Assembly: GCA_028822445.1 (NCBI GenBank)
Contig: JAPKDQ010000003.1
Coordinates: 62,001-126,000 of the forward strand
Direction: 5' to 3'
From: Rhodospirillaceae bacterium
GTDB lineage: Bacteria > Pseudomonadota > Alphaproteobacteria > Rhodospirillales > Rhodospirillaceae
DNA: 64,000 bases
A program made the translations under genes and the position numbers. The notes under the pieces are model-generated. The model ran no database searches and was not told where the DNA came from. It saw nothing but the letters and a program-made list of their open reading frames with translations. Below are positions 18,415-27,306 of the stretch, in pieces (within the stretch, counting starts at the first letter, position 1; every line of letters starts with the position of its first letter).

Positions 18415-20832
18415 ATGTATGTTACCCGTTTTTTGAGGGCCATTTTGGCTCTAGGGTTTGCGCTAGGACTGGGACTTATGGTGCTCAGTATTAGCGCGCA
18501 TGCTCAGAACACTGCCGACGCCTCCAGCATCGTTCGTGGCTCTATTATCGACGAGGTCTCTGGGCGCGCGATCGCCTCTGCAGAAGTGACGCTGACAGAC
18601 GTGGGTCAAACCATGTCAGCGATTATTGTCACCACAGTAGATGGCGGCTACGAGTTCGGTAAGATTGCAGAAGGACTCTACACAATAGGCGTTACAAGGC
18701 CGGGCTATTTGGACGCTCTGGAAATCGACGTCCGTGTTGTTGCTGAACGGGTCACCCGTACAGATTTTAATTTAGCTCGGCAAGCCATGAAGGTAGACGG
18801 AATTCTAGTGACCACCAAGGCCATTGGCATCACGCAATTTGGCTCTGTGACAGCAACCCGCTTGGGGCGGGAAGAGATCCGCCGTGGTGCAGGCACGGCG
18901 GGAGATATTTTCCGTGGCCTGGATGTATTGCCTGGCGTGTCCAACACGGGGGAGTTTTCTAATTTCACGGTACGCGGTCGCGGACCGCGCGACAACCTGA
19001 TCCTCATTGACGGCATTCCGTTCGATAAAGTCGTTCACTTCGACCGCAGCCTCGGTGAGGAAGAAGACATCGGCGGCGGCGGACGCTTCTCCATCTTCGC
19101 CCCAAACATGATTGGCAGTGCAGAGTTCCAAGCCGGGGGCTGGGAAGCCGCCTATAGTGGTCGCAGCGGATCGCTACTCAAACTGGACGTCGCAAAAGGC
19201 AACCCGGACACGCCGTCGATCAGCGCGCGGGTGGATATCGCCGGTGGCGAGATCACCTATGATGGACCCAGTTACCTTTCCGGTAATACCAGCGTGTTGT
19301 TCTCAGCCCGCTATTATGACTTTGGCAATTTATTCGAAGTGATTGGTCAAAAAGATATCGGCGATCCTGAACTGGCCGACGTTCTGTTTAAATCAGCAAC
19401 CGAATTAAATGATCGCCACAGCGTTTCTCTACTCGCCTTGTATTCACCAGAACAGTACAGCCGCGACGTTGAGAATGTTCTGGGGTCAGACAACTTCGAA
19501 GACACTTCCCTTCTAATAACGGAGCAAGACAGCATGCTGCTTGGTCTGACGTGGACCTGGCTTACCGGCAACGAAGGTCAGCTCACTAATGCTGTATTCC
19601 TTAGAGACAGCGATAAAACTAGCCGCTTAGGTGAAGCCTTCCCTGATCTCACAGGCACTAAGCAAAACCCAGAAGACGTGTTGGTTCGCGAGAATACTCT
19701 GAACCTGACGGAGAGCGAACGCGAGTTTGGTTGGCGCGGCGATTACACAACGCGAACACCCTGGGGCATCCTATCCATGGGCGCGCGCTATTCCCTTATG
19801 GAACTGGATTTTGATACGCGCATAGACGGCGTCTGGATTCGCTACGTTTATGACCAGGACGATTTCCGGGTAGACCCATCACAAAAATTCGTAGCGCTAA
19901 CACCGGACCGGATTAACTCGACCTTCGCCACAAAAGAGTCCCGCATCTCTGGGTACATTGATCACACGTTTTACCTAGGCGACGTCACGCTGCGTCCAGG
20001 CGTGCGTTTTGATCGGGATGGCATTTCCAACGAGTCTCTATGGTCCCCTCGCCTCTCCGCCGATTGGCAGGTTGGAAGCTCCACGCGTCTCTCTGCGACG
20101 GCTGGGGTTTACCATCAAACACCGCGGGCTTTGGAATTGGCCGCTGATCCAACCAATAACCGGTTGGAAAACGAACGCACCAACCAAGTCAGCCTCGGCC
20201 TAGAGTATTACTTCACACCGGACCTAAAGATTGCCGGTGAGGTCTACTACCAAGACTTAGAAGGCCTGGTGGTGCCCGGCGACGAAACATCCGGCTTGGC
20301 CTTTAACAGTGGCACGGGCGACGGTACAGGGTTCGACTTCAGTGTTCAGAAACGCCTATCGAATGAGTGGTCCGCGACGATTGCCTATTCCTATTCCCGC
20401 GCCAAACGCGACGATAACCTCGGCGACGGCGAATATGATGCTGACTTCCACCGCCCACATGTACTCACACTAGCAGCAGCGTGGCAGCCCAATGACAGGT
20501 GGGCCTTCGCCGCCAAGTGGAAATACGGCTCGGGTCGACCGACAGATGGTTTCATCATCAACGCCGATATCTTTAATGACCCAAAAAACCTGCGATTCTC
20601 GAAAGAACTCACAACTAAAAACGCGGGGCGACTCAGGGATTTCCACGCCCTGAATGTGCGTGTCGATTACCGGCGCCGCATCGGTGGCGTAAGCGTCATC
20701 ACGTTCTTGGATGTGATTAACGCCTACGGGCGCAACAACATCGACTCCCTGGAATTTGATGAACGCCGGGGCGTTAACGTGTTCGGCGACCTGAGCGTAT
20801 TTCCCCAGGTTGGCCTAAAGCTAGAGTTCTAG
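18415..20832 (+). CDS. TonB-dependent receptor with N-terminal carboxypeptidase-regulatory-like domain
   Basis: A large outer-membrane receptor. I place the start at the ATG at 18415 (MYVTRFLRAILALGF), after AAGTGAGGC, because it begins a proper signal peptide cleaved near AHAQN; an ATG at 18367 would add 16 non-signal residues. Residues about 35-130 resemble a CarboxypepD_reg-like beta-sandwich (GSIIDEVSGRAIASAEVTL ... GLYTIGVTRPGY), followed by the plug with GDIFRGLDVLPGV, FTVRGRGPRDNLILIDG, then a barrel ending VFPQVGLKLEF with terminal Phe. No TonB box was clearly seen. The substrate is unknown; the neighbour context (VOC protein, molybdoenzyme) gives no clear clue. Confidence 0.88.
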   Translation: MYVTRFLRAILALGFALGLGLMVLSISAHAQNTADASSIVRGSIIDEVSGRAIASAEVTLTDVGQTMSAIIVTTVDGGYEFGKIAEGLYTIGVTRPGYLDALEIDVRVVAERVTRTDFNLARQAMKVDGILVTTKAIGITQFGSVTATRLGREEIRRGAGTAGDIFRGLDVLPGVSNTGEFSNFTVRGRGPRDNLILIDGIPFDKVVHFDRSLGEEEDIGGGGRFSIFAPNMIGSAEFQAGGWEAAYSGRSGSLLKLDVAKGNPDTPSISARVDIAGGEITYDGPSYLSGNTSVLFSARYYDFGNLFEVIGQKDIGDPELADVLFKSATELNDRHSVSLLALYSPEQYSRDVENVLGSDNFEDTSLLITEQDSMLLGLTWTWLTGNEGQLTNAVFLRDSDKTSRLGEAFPDLTGTKQNPEDVLVRENTLNLTESEREFGWRGDYTTRTPWGILSMGARYSLMELDFDTRIDGVWIRYVYDQDDFRVDPSQKFVALTPDRINSTFATKESRISGYIDHTFYLGDVTLRPGVRFDRDGISNESLWSPRLSADWQVGSSTRLSATAGVYHQTPRALELAADPTNNRLENERTNQVSLGLEYYFTPDLKIAGEVYYQDLEGLVVPGDETSGLAFNSGTGDGTGFDFSVQKRLSNEWSATIAYSYSRAKRDDNLGDGEYDADFHRPHVLTLAAAWQPNDRWAFAAKWKYGSGRPTDGFIINADIFNDPKNLRFSKELTTKNAGRLRDFHALNVRVDYRRRIGGVSVITFLDVINAYGRNNIDSLEFDERRGVNVFGDLSVFPQVGLKLEF

Positions 20833-20846
20833 CCGCTCGCCACGGC

Positions 20847-21377
20847 TTATTCCTTTGGCTGCGGGATCATTTCGTAGATCTCGACCAATTGGCCGGTCGG
20901 TGCGCGTAGGTAAATCTGCATAGAGAGACCGGTCGCCGAGGGACCATAAGGCTTAACGACTTTCACGTTGTTAACGACTGCACGGTCATAGAGGCCTTCC
21001 AAATTCTTGGCGGTGTGAACCAAAACGACGCCGCCGTAAGCCGTGCCGTCTACCGGCATGTTAAGATGCGGAAATTCAGGCGCGTCTTCAACCATCAACA
21101 AGGCGACGGTTGAGCCTTCTTTCGAGGTGAAGGATGTGAAATAGCGCTTAGCCTTTTCATCCCAACCGATCGGGCTGGAATCGCCAGTGTTTTCGCGCGG
21201 CTCTCCGGCATAGGAAAACCCCATTACATCACGCCAAAAAATGATGGATGGCTCCAGGTCGGCATAGCGCGCCAAAATCGTAGTGCGGACAAAGCTGGCA
21301 TAACCGGGCCCGGGCTCCTGGGCAGAAACGGTGGTAGGGAGCATCAAGCTAGCAAGCATGAGAATGAAACGGCGCAT
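20847..21377 (-). CDS. Secreted VOC/glyoxalase-fold protein
   Basis: A 176-residue protein with a cleavable signal peptide (MRRFILMLASLMLPTTVSAQ), so probably periplasmic. The rest fits the vicinal oxygen chelate (glyoxalase/bleomycin-resistance) fold: FVRTTILARYADLEPSIIFWRDVMGF at the front and LRAPTGQLVEIYEM at the C-terminus, where the final E is a typical metal ligand. The ATG at 21377 is chosen because GGAG lies eight bases upstream; a longer form to 21398 lacks such a signal. It converges with the TonB receptor gene. Its substrate is unknown; a periplasmic VOC protein is uncommon. Confidence 0.8.
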   Translation of the reverse strand: MRRFILMLASLMLPTTVSAQEPGPGYASFVRTTILARYADLEPSIIFWRDVMGFSYAGEPRENTGDSSPIGWDEKAKRYFTSFTSKEGSTVALLMVEDAPEFPHLNMPVDGTAYGGVVLVHTAKNLEGLYDRAVVNNVKVVKPYGPSATGLSMQIYLRAPTGQLVEIYEMIPQPKE

Positions 21378-21444
21378 GGTGATTTCTCCTTTTTCCATAG
21401 GACATCATAGGCGACGCTATCGGGAGCGGCTATAATAACCCCCC

Positions 21445-23769
21445 ATGCCCAACGATGTGAAACAATTTCCAACCGCAACCCATTGGGGTGCCTACAAGGC
21501 CACCGTTAAAGACGGTAGGGTAACAGCGGTAATCCCGTTTTCCGGTGACCCCGACCCCTCGCCGATTGGCCCGGGCATGCCCCAGGCCCAAGACGATGCG
21601 GTGCGAATCGCCAAGCCTATGGTACGCAAAGGCTGGCTCGACAACCTTAAAAGCGGCGGGCCGAAGAAAGGTGTATCTGGGCGCGGGTCAGATCCCTTTG
21701 TAGCTATACCCTGGGATGAAGCCCTGGATATCGCAACCAATGAACTGACACGGGTCAAGAACATCTTTGGCCACGAGTCGATTTACGCAGGCTCCTACGG
21801 CTGGGCCTCAGCCGGGCGGTTTCATCACGCTCAAAGTCAAATGCGTCGGTTCCTCAATTTATTCGGTGGCAACACGTTTTCTGTCGGGACTTATTCTTCG
21901 GGCGCGGCAGAAATCATAGTGCCCCATATCGCGGGCAGCTGGGCCGACGTCTGCTACAGCGCCAACACCACCTGGGGCACCATTGCCGATCACTCAGAAT
22001 TGATCGTTGCTTTTGGTGGGCTGGCACTAAAGAATTCACAAGTCCATGGCGGCGGAACTGGACGGCACATCGCACGCGACGCGATGTTGCGCTGTAAAGA
22101 TAGTGGTGTTGAAACCGTCAACATCAGCCCTATCAGTAATGACGCCGCAGATTTCCTAGACGCCGAATGGATAACACCGCACCCGGGGACGGACGTTGCG
22201 GTTATGCTCGGCCTTACTCACACCTTGCTGACCGAAAACCTGCACGATCAAGCGTTTATCTCCACCTACTGCGTCGGTGGCGATGCAGTCACCGCCTACA
22301 TTAAGGGCGATAACGATGGCATTGAGAAAGATGCGAACTGGGCAGCGAATATTTCTGGCCTCAACGCCGAAGTAATCAAGGGTCTTGCGCGCAAGATGGC
22401 ACAACGCCGCACCCTCATCACCGTGAGTTGGTCCATGCAGCGAGCCGACCACGGCGAGCAAACCTATTGGATGGCGCTGACGCTGGCCGCTTTCCTCGGA
22501 CAAATTGGATTGCCCGGCGGTGGCTTTGGCTGCGCCTATGCCGGCGCCGCAGGCATAGGTGGCCCGGGATCGCCCGTCGCGCCCGCCCAATTGCCTAAGG
22601 GTGAAAACCCGATTGCGACGTTTATTCCCGTCTCGCGTATTTCAGATCTACTGCTCAACCCTGGCGGCACCTTGCGCTTTAACGGGCAGACGCTCACCTA
22701 TCCGGATATTCGGTTGGTCTATTGGTGTGGCGGCAATCCGTTCCATCACCATCAAGACCTAAACCGCATGCTGAAGGCATGGCAGCAACCGGAAACCATT
22801 ATCGTCAATGAAGCCTGGTGGAACCCGCTAGCACGCCATGCGGATATTGTGTTCCCGGTAACCACCACCTTAGAACGCAACGATATCAGCACCTCTGGCT
22901 TGTCCTTGCAAATCATGGCTATGCACAAAGCAGTGGAGCCCTTTGGGGAAACTCGTTCAGACCATGATATTTTCAAAGGCATGGCCGGCCGAGTTGGATT
23001 GGAAGAGGCCTTCACGGAAAACAGATCTGAGATGGATTGGGTGCAGTGGCTCTATGCAGAAACCTGCAACCGTGCGTCAGACAAGGGCATCAACACGCCC
23101 GATTTTGATACCTTTTGGCAGGACGGCATGTTGGAATGGCCATCAAACCCAGAGCGCACCATGTTCGAAGCGTTCCGTGACGATCCACACAGCGCACCGC
23201 TGAGCACACCATCGGGCAAGCTGGAATTATTCTCCGAGACTATTGCCTCCTGGAAAGACCCCGGTCAGCCCGGCCATGCGGTTTGGCATGAACCGAGTGA
23301 GTGGCTCGGCAGCGAAAAAACCAAAGCCTATCCGCTGCATTTAATCTCGAACCAGCCGGCCACGCGCTTGCACAGCCAATACGACAACGGGGGCTATTCC
23401 CAAGCATCCAAAGTGCAAGGACGCGAGCCGGTGTTAGTTCATCCACGCGACGCAGACCGACGTAGCATTAAAGACGGCGACATCGTGCGCCTGTTTAACG
23501 ACCGCGGCGCGTGCCTCGCCGGAGCCGTCGTTACCCAGCAAGTTCGACCGGGCGTTCTGCAACTGTCGACGGGTGCCTGGTACGATCCCGAAACACCAGG
23601 GGAAATCGGCGCAACTTGCGTGCACGGCAATCCCAATCTGCTCACCCACGACGCGGGCACATCGACCATCGCCCAAGGCACCAGCGCCCAAACCTGTTTG
23701 GTACAATTAGAAAAGTTCAACGGCGACGCCCCGCCCGTGCGGGTGTTCGAGCCGCCTGAAGTTTTGTAG
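21445..23769 (+). CDS. Molybdopterin oxidoreductase, BisC/TorA-like
   Basis: A 774-residue molybdopterin-guanine-dinucleotide enzyme of the DMSO/TMAO/biotin sulfoxide reductase family. Near residue 113 it has SYGWASAGRFHHAQS; the serine within this YGWxSxGR motif is the usual molybdenum ligand. Further down are GGNPFHHHQDLNR and NEAWWNPLARHADIVFPVTT, and a C-terminal MGD-binding domain with HLISNQPATRLHSQYDN. There is no N-terminal FeS motif and no twin-arginine signal, so it appears cytoplasmic as BisC is. The gene stands alone with no cytochrome partner. Biotin or methionine sulfoxide reduction is the best guess. Confidence 0.88.
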   Translation: MPNDVKQFPTATHWGAYKATVKDGRVTAVIPFSGDPDPSPIGPGMPQAQDDAVRIAKPMVRKGWLDNLKSGGPKKGVSGRGSDPFVAIPWDEALDIATNELTRVKNIFGHESIYAGSYGWASAGRFHHAQSQMRRFLNLFGGNTFSVGTYSSGAAEIIVPHIAGSWADVCYSANTTWGTIADHSELIVAFGGLALKNSQVHGGGTGRHIARDAMLRCKDSGVETVNISPISNDAADFLDAEWITPHPGTDVAVMLGLTHTLLTENLHDQAFISTYCVGGDAVTAYIKGDNDGIEKDANWAANISGLNAEVIKGLARKMAQRRTLITVSWSMQRADHGEQTYWMALTLAAFLGQIGLPGGGFGCAYAGAAGIGGPGSPVAPAQLPKGENPIATFIPVSRISDLLLNPGGTLRFNGQTLTYPDIRLVYWCGGNPFHHHQDLNRMLKAWQQPETIIVNEAWWNPLARHADIVFPVTTTLERNDISTSGLSLQIMAMHKAVEPFGETRSDHDIFKGMAGRVGLEEAFTENRSEMDWVQWLYAETCNRASDKGINTPDFDTFWQDGMLEWPSNPERTMFEAFRDDPHSAPLSTPSGKLELFSETIASWKDPGQPGHAVWHEPSEWLGSEKTKAYPLHLISNQPATRLHSQYDNGGYSQASKVQGREPVLVHPRDADRRSIKDGDIVRLFNDRGACLAGAVVTQQVRPGVLQLSTGAWYDPETPGEIGATCVHGNPNLLTHDAGTSTIAQGTSAQTCLVQLEKFNGDAPPVRVFEPPEVL

Positions 23770-23942
23770 CAACCACTCCCTAATAACATGCGTTATTATC
23801 CTTATATGCCGAAATTTCGTTTTATGTCGCCGCCTCAGTTGATAGCTATATTGCCACCCTCAATGAGAGTGTGGCCTGGCTCGACCGCTTCAAAGGCGAC
23901 TGCGGGTACAATGACTTCATTAGAGAGGTCAGCGTCATGCGC

Positions 23943-24755
23943 TTACGGTACCGACCGGTTTAAATGCGCGTTGGTTTGTTTTGTCTTCACCACAATCATG
24001 ATGATCGCCCACAAAATCGATGCGGCCAGCGCCAAACTGAGCCCGATCGCCTCGCCCCACCACACAACACCATAATGCAAAACCAATAAAGCCAGGGTCA
24101 TGCCAGACACCACCCGCAACGCGCTGTGCATGGTCGCGGCTGTAGCTTCACCCCCCATGCGAATGTGCAGGATGGCCGTGAGACTAAGAAAGACGATGGG
24201 AAAGACGGCGCCTAGGCCAGTCGCGACCGGACCAAGGGCATTAGATGCCGTCACGACAACGGCCACAAAAAGCCCAACCACAAAGGCACGCAGCGGCAGC
24301 TCAAACCATTGCGCTGGTTTGCGGGTCTGCTGGGCGGGGATCTTGCCAAGGTTTCTTGTAAGCCAGAAACAAGCCGGATAGGCGATCACATTAATCAGCA
24401 CAGCTGTCATCGGGGTCCACGGCACCAAGCTGATCGGGAGAGCGAAGAGGGCCCATGTCAGAAAACCGCCGCCAACGGTGACGAAAACAGAAGACCGGGG
24501 CGCCAGCCAAACGACGACACTGATAAACGGGGCAACGGCCGCTAAGCTGGCCATGCTGGCAACAGCACTAGCCGCGACAAAGGCGGCGTCCTCTTTTAAG
24601 GCGAGCATGACGTAGGCCGGGCCGGCAGAGGTTGGAAAGGCACCAATGAGCGATGCGTAAAACGGGCTAACCCGTTCCGCCATCGCCGTAGCCGCGATGA
24701 CCACCACTGCGGTCACAACCATTCTGATTGCCAAAGGAACCAAGACTTCTTCCAT
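23943..24755 (-). CDS. Integral membrane protein of unknown function
   Basis: Hydrophobic protein with about eight predicted membrane segments, including VLVPLAIRMVVTAVVVIAAT, SAVASMASLAAVAPFISVVV and LSLTAILHIRMGGEAT. I start at the ATG at 24755 (MEEVLVPLAIRM, 270 residues); a GTG at 24830 would add 25 proline-rich residues and overlap the next gene's C-terminus. Segment order and the GAFPTSAGPAYVML motif suggest a conserved family, but I do not recognise it. It may be cotranscribed with the HpaB-like gene upstream (stop 40 bases away). Confidence 0.7.
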   Translation of the reverse strand: MEEVLVPLAIRMVVTAVVVIAATAMAERVSPFYASLIGAFPTSAGPAYVMLALKEDAAFVAASAVASMASLAAVAPFISVVVWLAPRSSVFVTVGGGFLTWALFALPISLVPWTPMTAVLINVIAYPACFWLTRNLGKIPAQQTRKPAQWFELPLRAFVVGLFVAVVVTASNALGPVATGLGAVFPIVFLSLTAILHIRMGGEATAATMHSALRVVSGMTLALLVLHYGVVWWGEAIGLSLALAASILWAIIMIVVKTKQTNAHLNRSVP

Positions 24756-24795
24756 AACGGCGATGTTGTGCGGCGAAAGCGGGCGGAAGTCCAGA

Positions 24796-26352
24796 CTAGG
24801 AGGTGGTGGCCTCTTTATCTGACGAGTCACCGAGCAAGAAATCCGGCACGCGACAGCCGACCGTGCAACATCGGCCAGGTTGGCGATCTGTTTGTTTTCC
24901 GTCCTTCCGTTCGAGAAGGTCGCGGTCCATCAGCTGCTGCACGATTTCTTTTTTCTCAGCGACGGGATACTGACGCCAAATCTCGCGTTTCATAGCTGCT
25001 GGCGAACCACCGCCGTGCAGAGAGATAACCGAATACCACCCGCCTTGATGGGACGCCGTTAGGTCTTCGACCAAGCGGGCTGTCTGCTTACGATACTCTG
25101 TCGGCACATTGGGGTTGCCCTGCAGAACTGCATCAAGCGAGCCTGCTGTTTCTGGATTGTGATCTTCATCGGGCGTAGGCAGCGCGACGATCAAACCGCC
25201 CGACACCGTATGGGCGAGGCGATGCATATCGTAAATCTGAGTAGCTAGAAGTAATTTCCCGATATTTGAAAATACCGGCTCTGGCATAATGTTTCCTGAA
25301 CCGTCTTCGACACCGTAAGCCGAAGCGGCAACGCCAGTCGCATAAAACCCTTCGACGATTTTAATAAGCTCGACCATATCGTCTCGCAAGTGAGTATGGT
25401 GCTCGGGATCAAGGCCATTGGCTTCGATCATTAACGCGCTGGCGCCGATCAACAAATCACCGAACCCGGCCCGCGCGCCGATACAAGATTGGCGGTGATG
25501 CGTTGCGTAGGTTTGCGCAATGTCACCAGCATGCTCGGTTTCCCCATTGAGAAAAATCCGATCATGGGGCACAAACACGTTATCAAATATGACGACGCCA
25601 GTAGTCTGCCCATAACGCTTCGAGAAGACAGCGGCCTCTTCGCCTGGACGTCCAGCCGGGCGCGCAACAATTGTAATGCCCTCCGCATCCACGGGAATGG
25701 AACAGCACACGGCAAACGCGGCATCCTCTTTGGTCATTGCTCGGCACGGCATGACGATGAAACCGTGCACGTAAGGCGCGCCGGTGACGATGGCTTTGGT
25801 CCCAGAGATCACAATGCCGTCGGGCCGGTTTTCAACCACATGAACATAGGTGTCTTTGACCGCCTGCTGATGCGGCTTTTGAGACCGGTCGCCCTTGGCA
25901 TCGGTCATGGCGACGCCGTAGGTCTGATCGCCATCCTGCACCTCGGCCATAAAATCTAGAAACCGCGCGAAGTAATCCGTGCCGTGTTCGGCGTCACAAC
26001 GCTGCGTCGCTTGATAGAGGCCGTTGAAAGCATCATGAACGAGGTAGCGCTGTGCGCACCCAGCCTCGCGACACATGATGCGCACGGCTTCAAGCTTAGC
26101 CAGCAAGTCATCGGTGGTACGATCGATATGCAGATTGCGATTCACCACCTTGCCCGACTGTCTCTCAACAGCCGTCATCAGCGGTGCCATTTTTGGGTCA
26201 GCAGCGAGGTCGTACGTCACGCCAATGGCGTTGATCCCCGGCTGCAGAGACGGTTCATCTGCGACAGACGTCACCAGCGCGCCATTCACAAACACGCGGG
26301 GTTTAAATGCACGCAAACTGTCTCGATAGGCAGCCGTCGATTCAATCATCAT
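24796..26352 (-). CDS. 4-hydroxyphenylacetate 3-hydroxylase/4-hydroxybutyryl-CoA dehydratase family flavoprotein
   Basis: A 518-residue member of the HpaB/AbfD acyl-CoA-dehydrogenase-fold superfamily. Landmarks are GDQTYGVAMTDAKGDR (FAD-side), VFDNVFVPHDR, and THHRQSC near residue 285. Compared with my memory of clostridial 4-hydroxybutyryl-CoA dehydratase, C99 and H286 are in place, but the other two [4Fe-4S] ligand positions hold Y103 and A293, so the cluster is probably missing. That argues for a flavin monooxygenase or a different activity. The last 40 residues add a tail with GRCCTVGCRVP, possibly metal binding. The lyase gene starts 10 bases upstream on the same strand. Function uncertain. 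Confidence 0.78.
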   Translation of the reverse strand: MMIESTAAYRDSLRAFKPRVFVNGALVTSVADEPSLQPGINAIGVTYDLAADPKMAPLMTAVERQSGKVVNRNLHIDRTTDDLLAKLEAVRIMCREAGCAQRYLVHDAFNGLYQATQRCDAEHGTDYFARFLDFMAEVQDGDQTYGVAMTDAKGDRSQKPHQQAVKDTYVHVVENRPDGIVISGTKAIVTGAPYVHGFIVMPCRAMTKEDAAFAVCCSIPVDAEGITIVARPAGRPGEEAAVFSKRYGQTTGVVIFDNVFVPHDRIFLNGETEHAGDIAQTYATHHRQSCIGARAGFGDLLIGASALMIEANGLDPEHHTHLRDDMVELIKIVEGFYATGVAASAYGVEDGSGNIMPEPVFSNIGKLLLATQIYDMHRLAHTVSGGLIVALPTPDEDHNPETAGSLDAVLQGNPNVPTEYRKQTARLVEDLTASHQGGWYSVISLHGGGSPAAMKREIWRQYPVAEKKEIVQQLMDRDLLERKDGKQTDRQPGRCCTVGCRVPDFLLGDSSDKEATTS

Positions 26353-26361
26353 GGTTTGTTT

Positions 26362-27246
26362 CTATGCCTTCCCGAGTAATCGTAAGAGTTCGATGGTGCG
26401 AATATCTCGAAGTGCTTTTTCAACAATGGGGTAATCAACAAAATAACCGTCCACCTGTATCGAGGCGAGGCCCTCTTTTTCCGCTTTCTCAAATTCATCC
26501 ACGATCTTCTGGGACCACGTGATGACCTCATCCGTTGGTGTGAATACCGCATTGGTGGGGTTAACTTGATCCGGGTGAATGCAGAGCTTGCCCCCGAAAC
26601 CCAAACCACGCGCACGGACGCAGGTTTGCTGATAGGCGCAGTGTTCCTTGATGTGTAGGAACACCGTATCGATGGGGGGCTCTAGCCCGCCCAAGCGAGA
26701 GGCGAGCACCATCTCAGAACGAATTGGCAGAAGGGCAAGTTCGTCATTGGTCCATTCGATGCCCATATCGCGGGTATAATCGCCGCCGCCCAAAGACAAC
26801 CGTTTCACCCGGGATTTGATTTGAGCGATATCACGCACCGCATCCGCTCCCTTGGCTGTTTCAATAATAGGCATGAGATCAATAGAGCCATCTTCCAAGC
26901 CACGTTCTTCTTCGAGATTGGACATCAGCCAATCTATGGATTGGAGGTCAGCAGCACTCTCGAGCTTTGGCAGCACGATGCCGTCTAAATTTTTACCGAG
27001 CACGCTACAAATATCGCCGTAGCAATATTCCGTCTCGTAGGCATTCACCCGCACATAAACCGCACAGTCCCGTGGCCGCGTGAGAACCTCTTGGATCGTC
27101 GTCCGTGTCGCGACTTTCTCGGCGATGGCGACGGCATCCTCCAAATCGAGGATGACAACGTCTGCCTTCAACTGCAGTGCCTTTTCAACACGGCGTGCAT
27201 GATTACCAGGCGTAAACAAATAGGTGCGATTGGCATGCGGGGTCAT
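26362..27246 (-). CDS. CitE-like / HpcH-HpaI family lyase
   Basis: A 294-residue TIM-barrel lyase. Typical motifs are RTYLFTPGNHARRVEKAL at the front, DVVILDLEDAV with the metal-binding acidic residues, VYVRVNAYE, GIVLPKLESA, LMPIIETAKG and LSLGGGDYTRDMG with the second metal site, and GGKLCIHPDQV. These fit citrate-lyase-beta-like and malyl-CoA/citramalyl-CoA lyases that cleave or form beta-hydroxyacyl-CoA in the cytoplasm. Substrate cannot be told from motifs. The gene lies 10 bases upstream of the HpaB-like flavoprotein and 60 bases downstream of the TauD-like gene, so the three likely act together. Confidence 0.85.
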   Translation of the reverse strand: MTPHANRTYLFTPGNHARRVEKALQLKADVVILDLEDAVAIAEKVATRTTIQEVLTRPRDCAVYVRVNAYETEYCYGDICSVLGKNLDGIVLPKLESAADLQSIDWLMSNLEEERGLEDGSIDLMPIIETAKGADAVRDIAQIKSRVKRLSLGGGDYTRDMGIEWTNDELALLPIRSEMVLASRLGGLEPPIDTVFLHIKEHCAYQQTCVRARGLGFGGKLCIHPDQVNPTNAVFTPTDEVITWSQKIVDEFEKAEKEGLASIQVDGYFVDYPIVEKALRDIRTIELLRLLGKA

Positions 27247-27306
27247 ACCGCTCTCCTAGCAAATACATTAACGATCAACTTAACGTCTTTTCGTAAGGCC
27301 TGTGAC

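Noticed and set aside
23770-23942. A protein-like frame around 23788-23963 (…YAEISFYVAASVDSY…)
   Set aside because: It opens just after a stop with no start codon until late, and has no ribosome site; at best a small gene fragment.
24796-26352. Calling this gene 4-hydroxybutyryl-CoA dehydratase (AbfD)
   Set aside because: Two of the four iron-sulfur ligand positions appear changed (Y103, A293), so the cluster-dependent reaction is unlikely.
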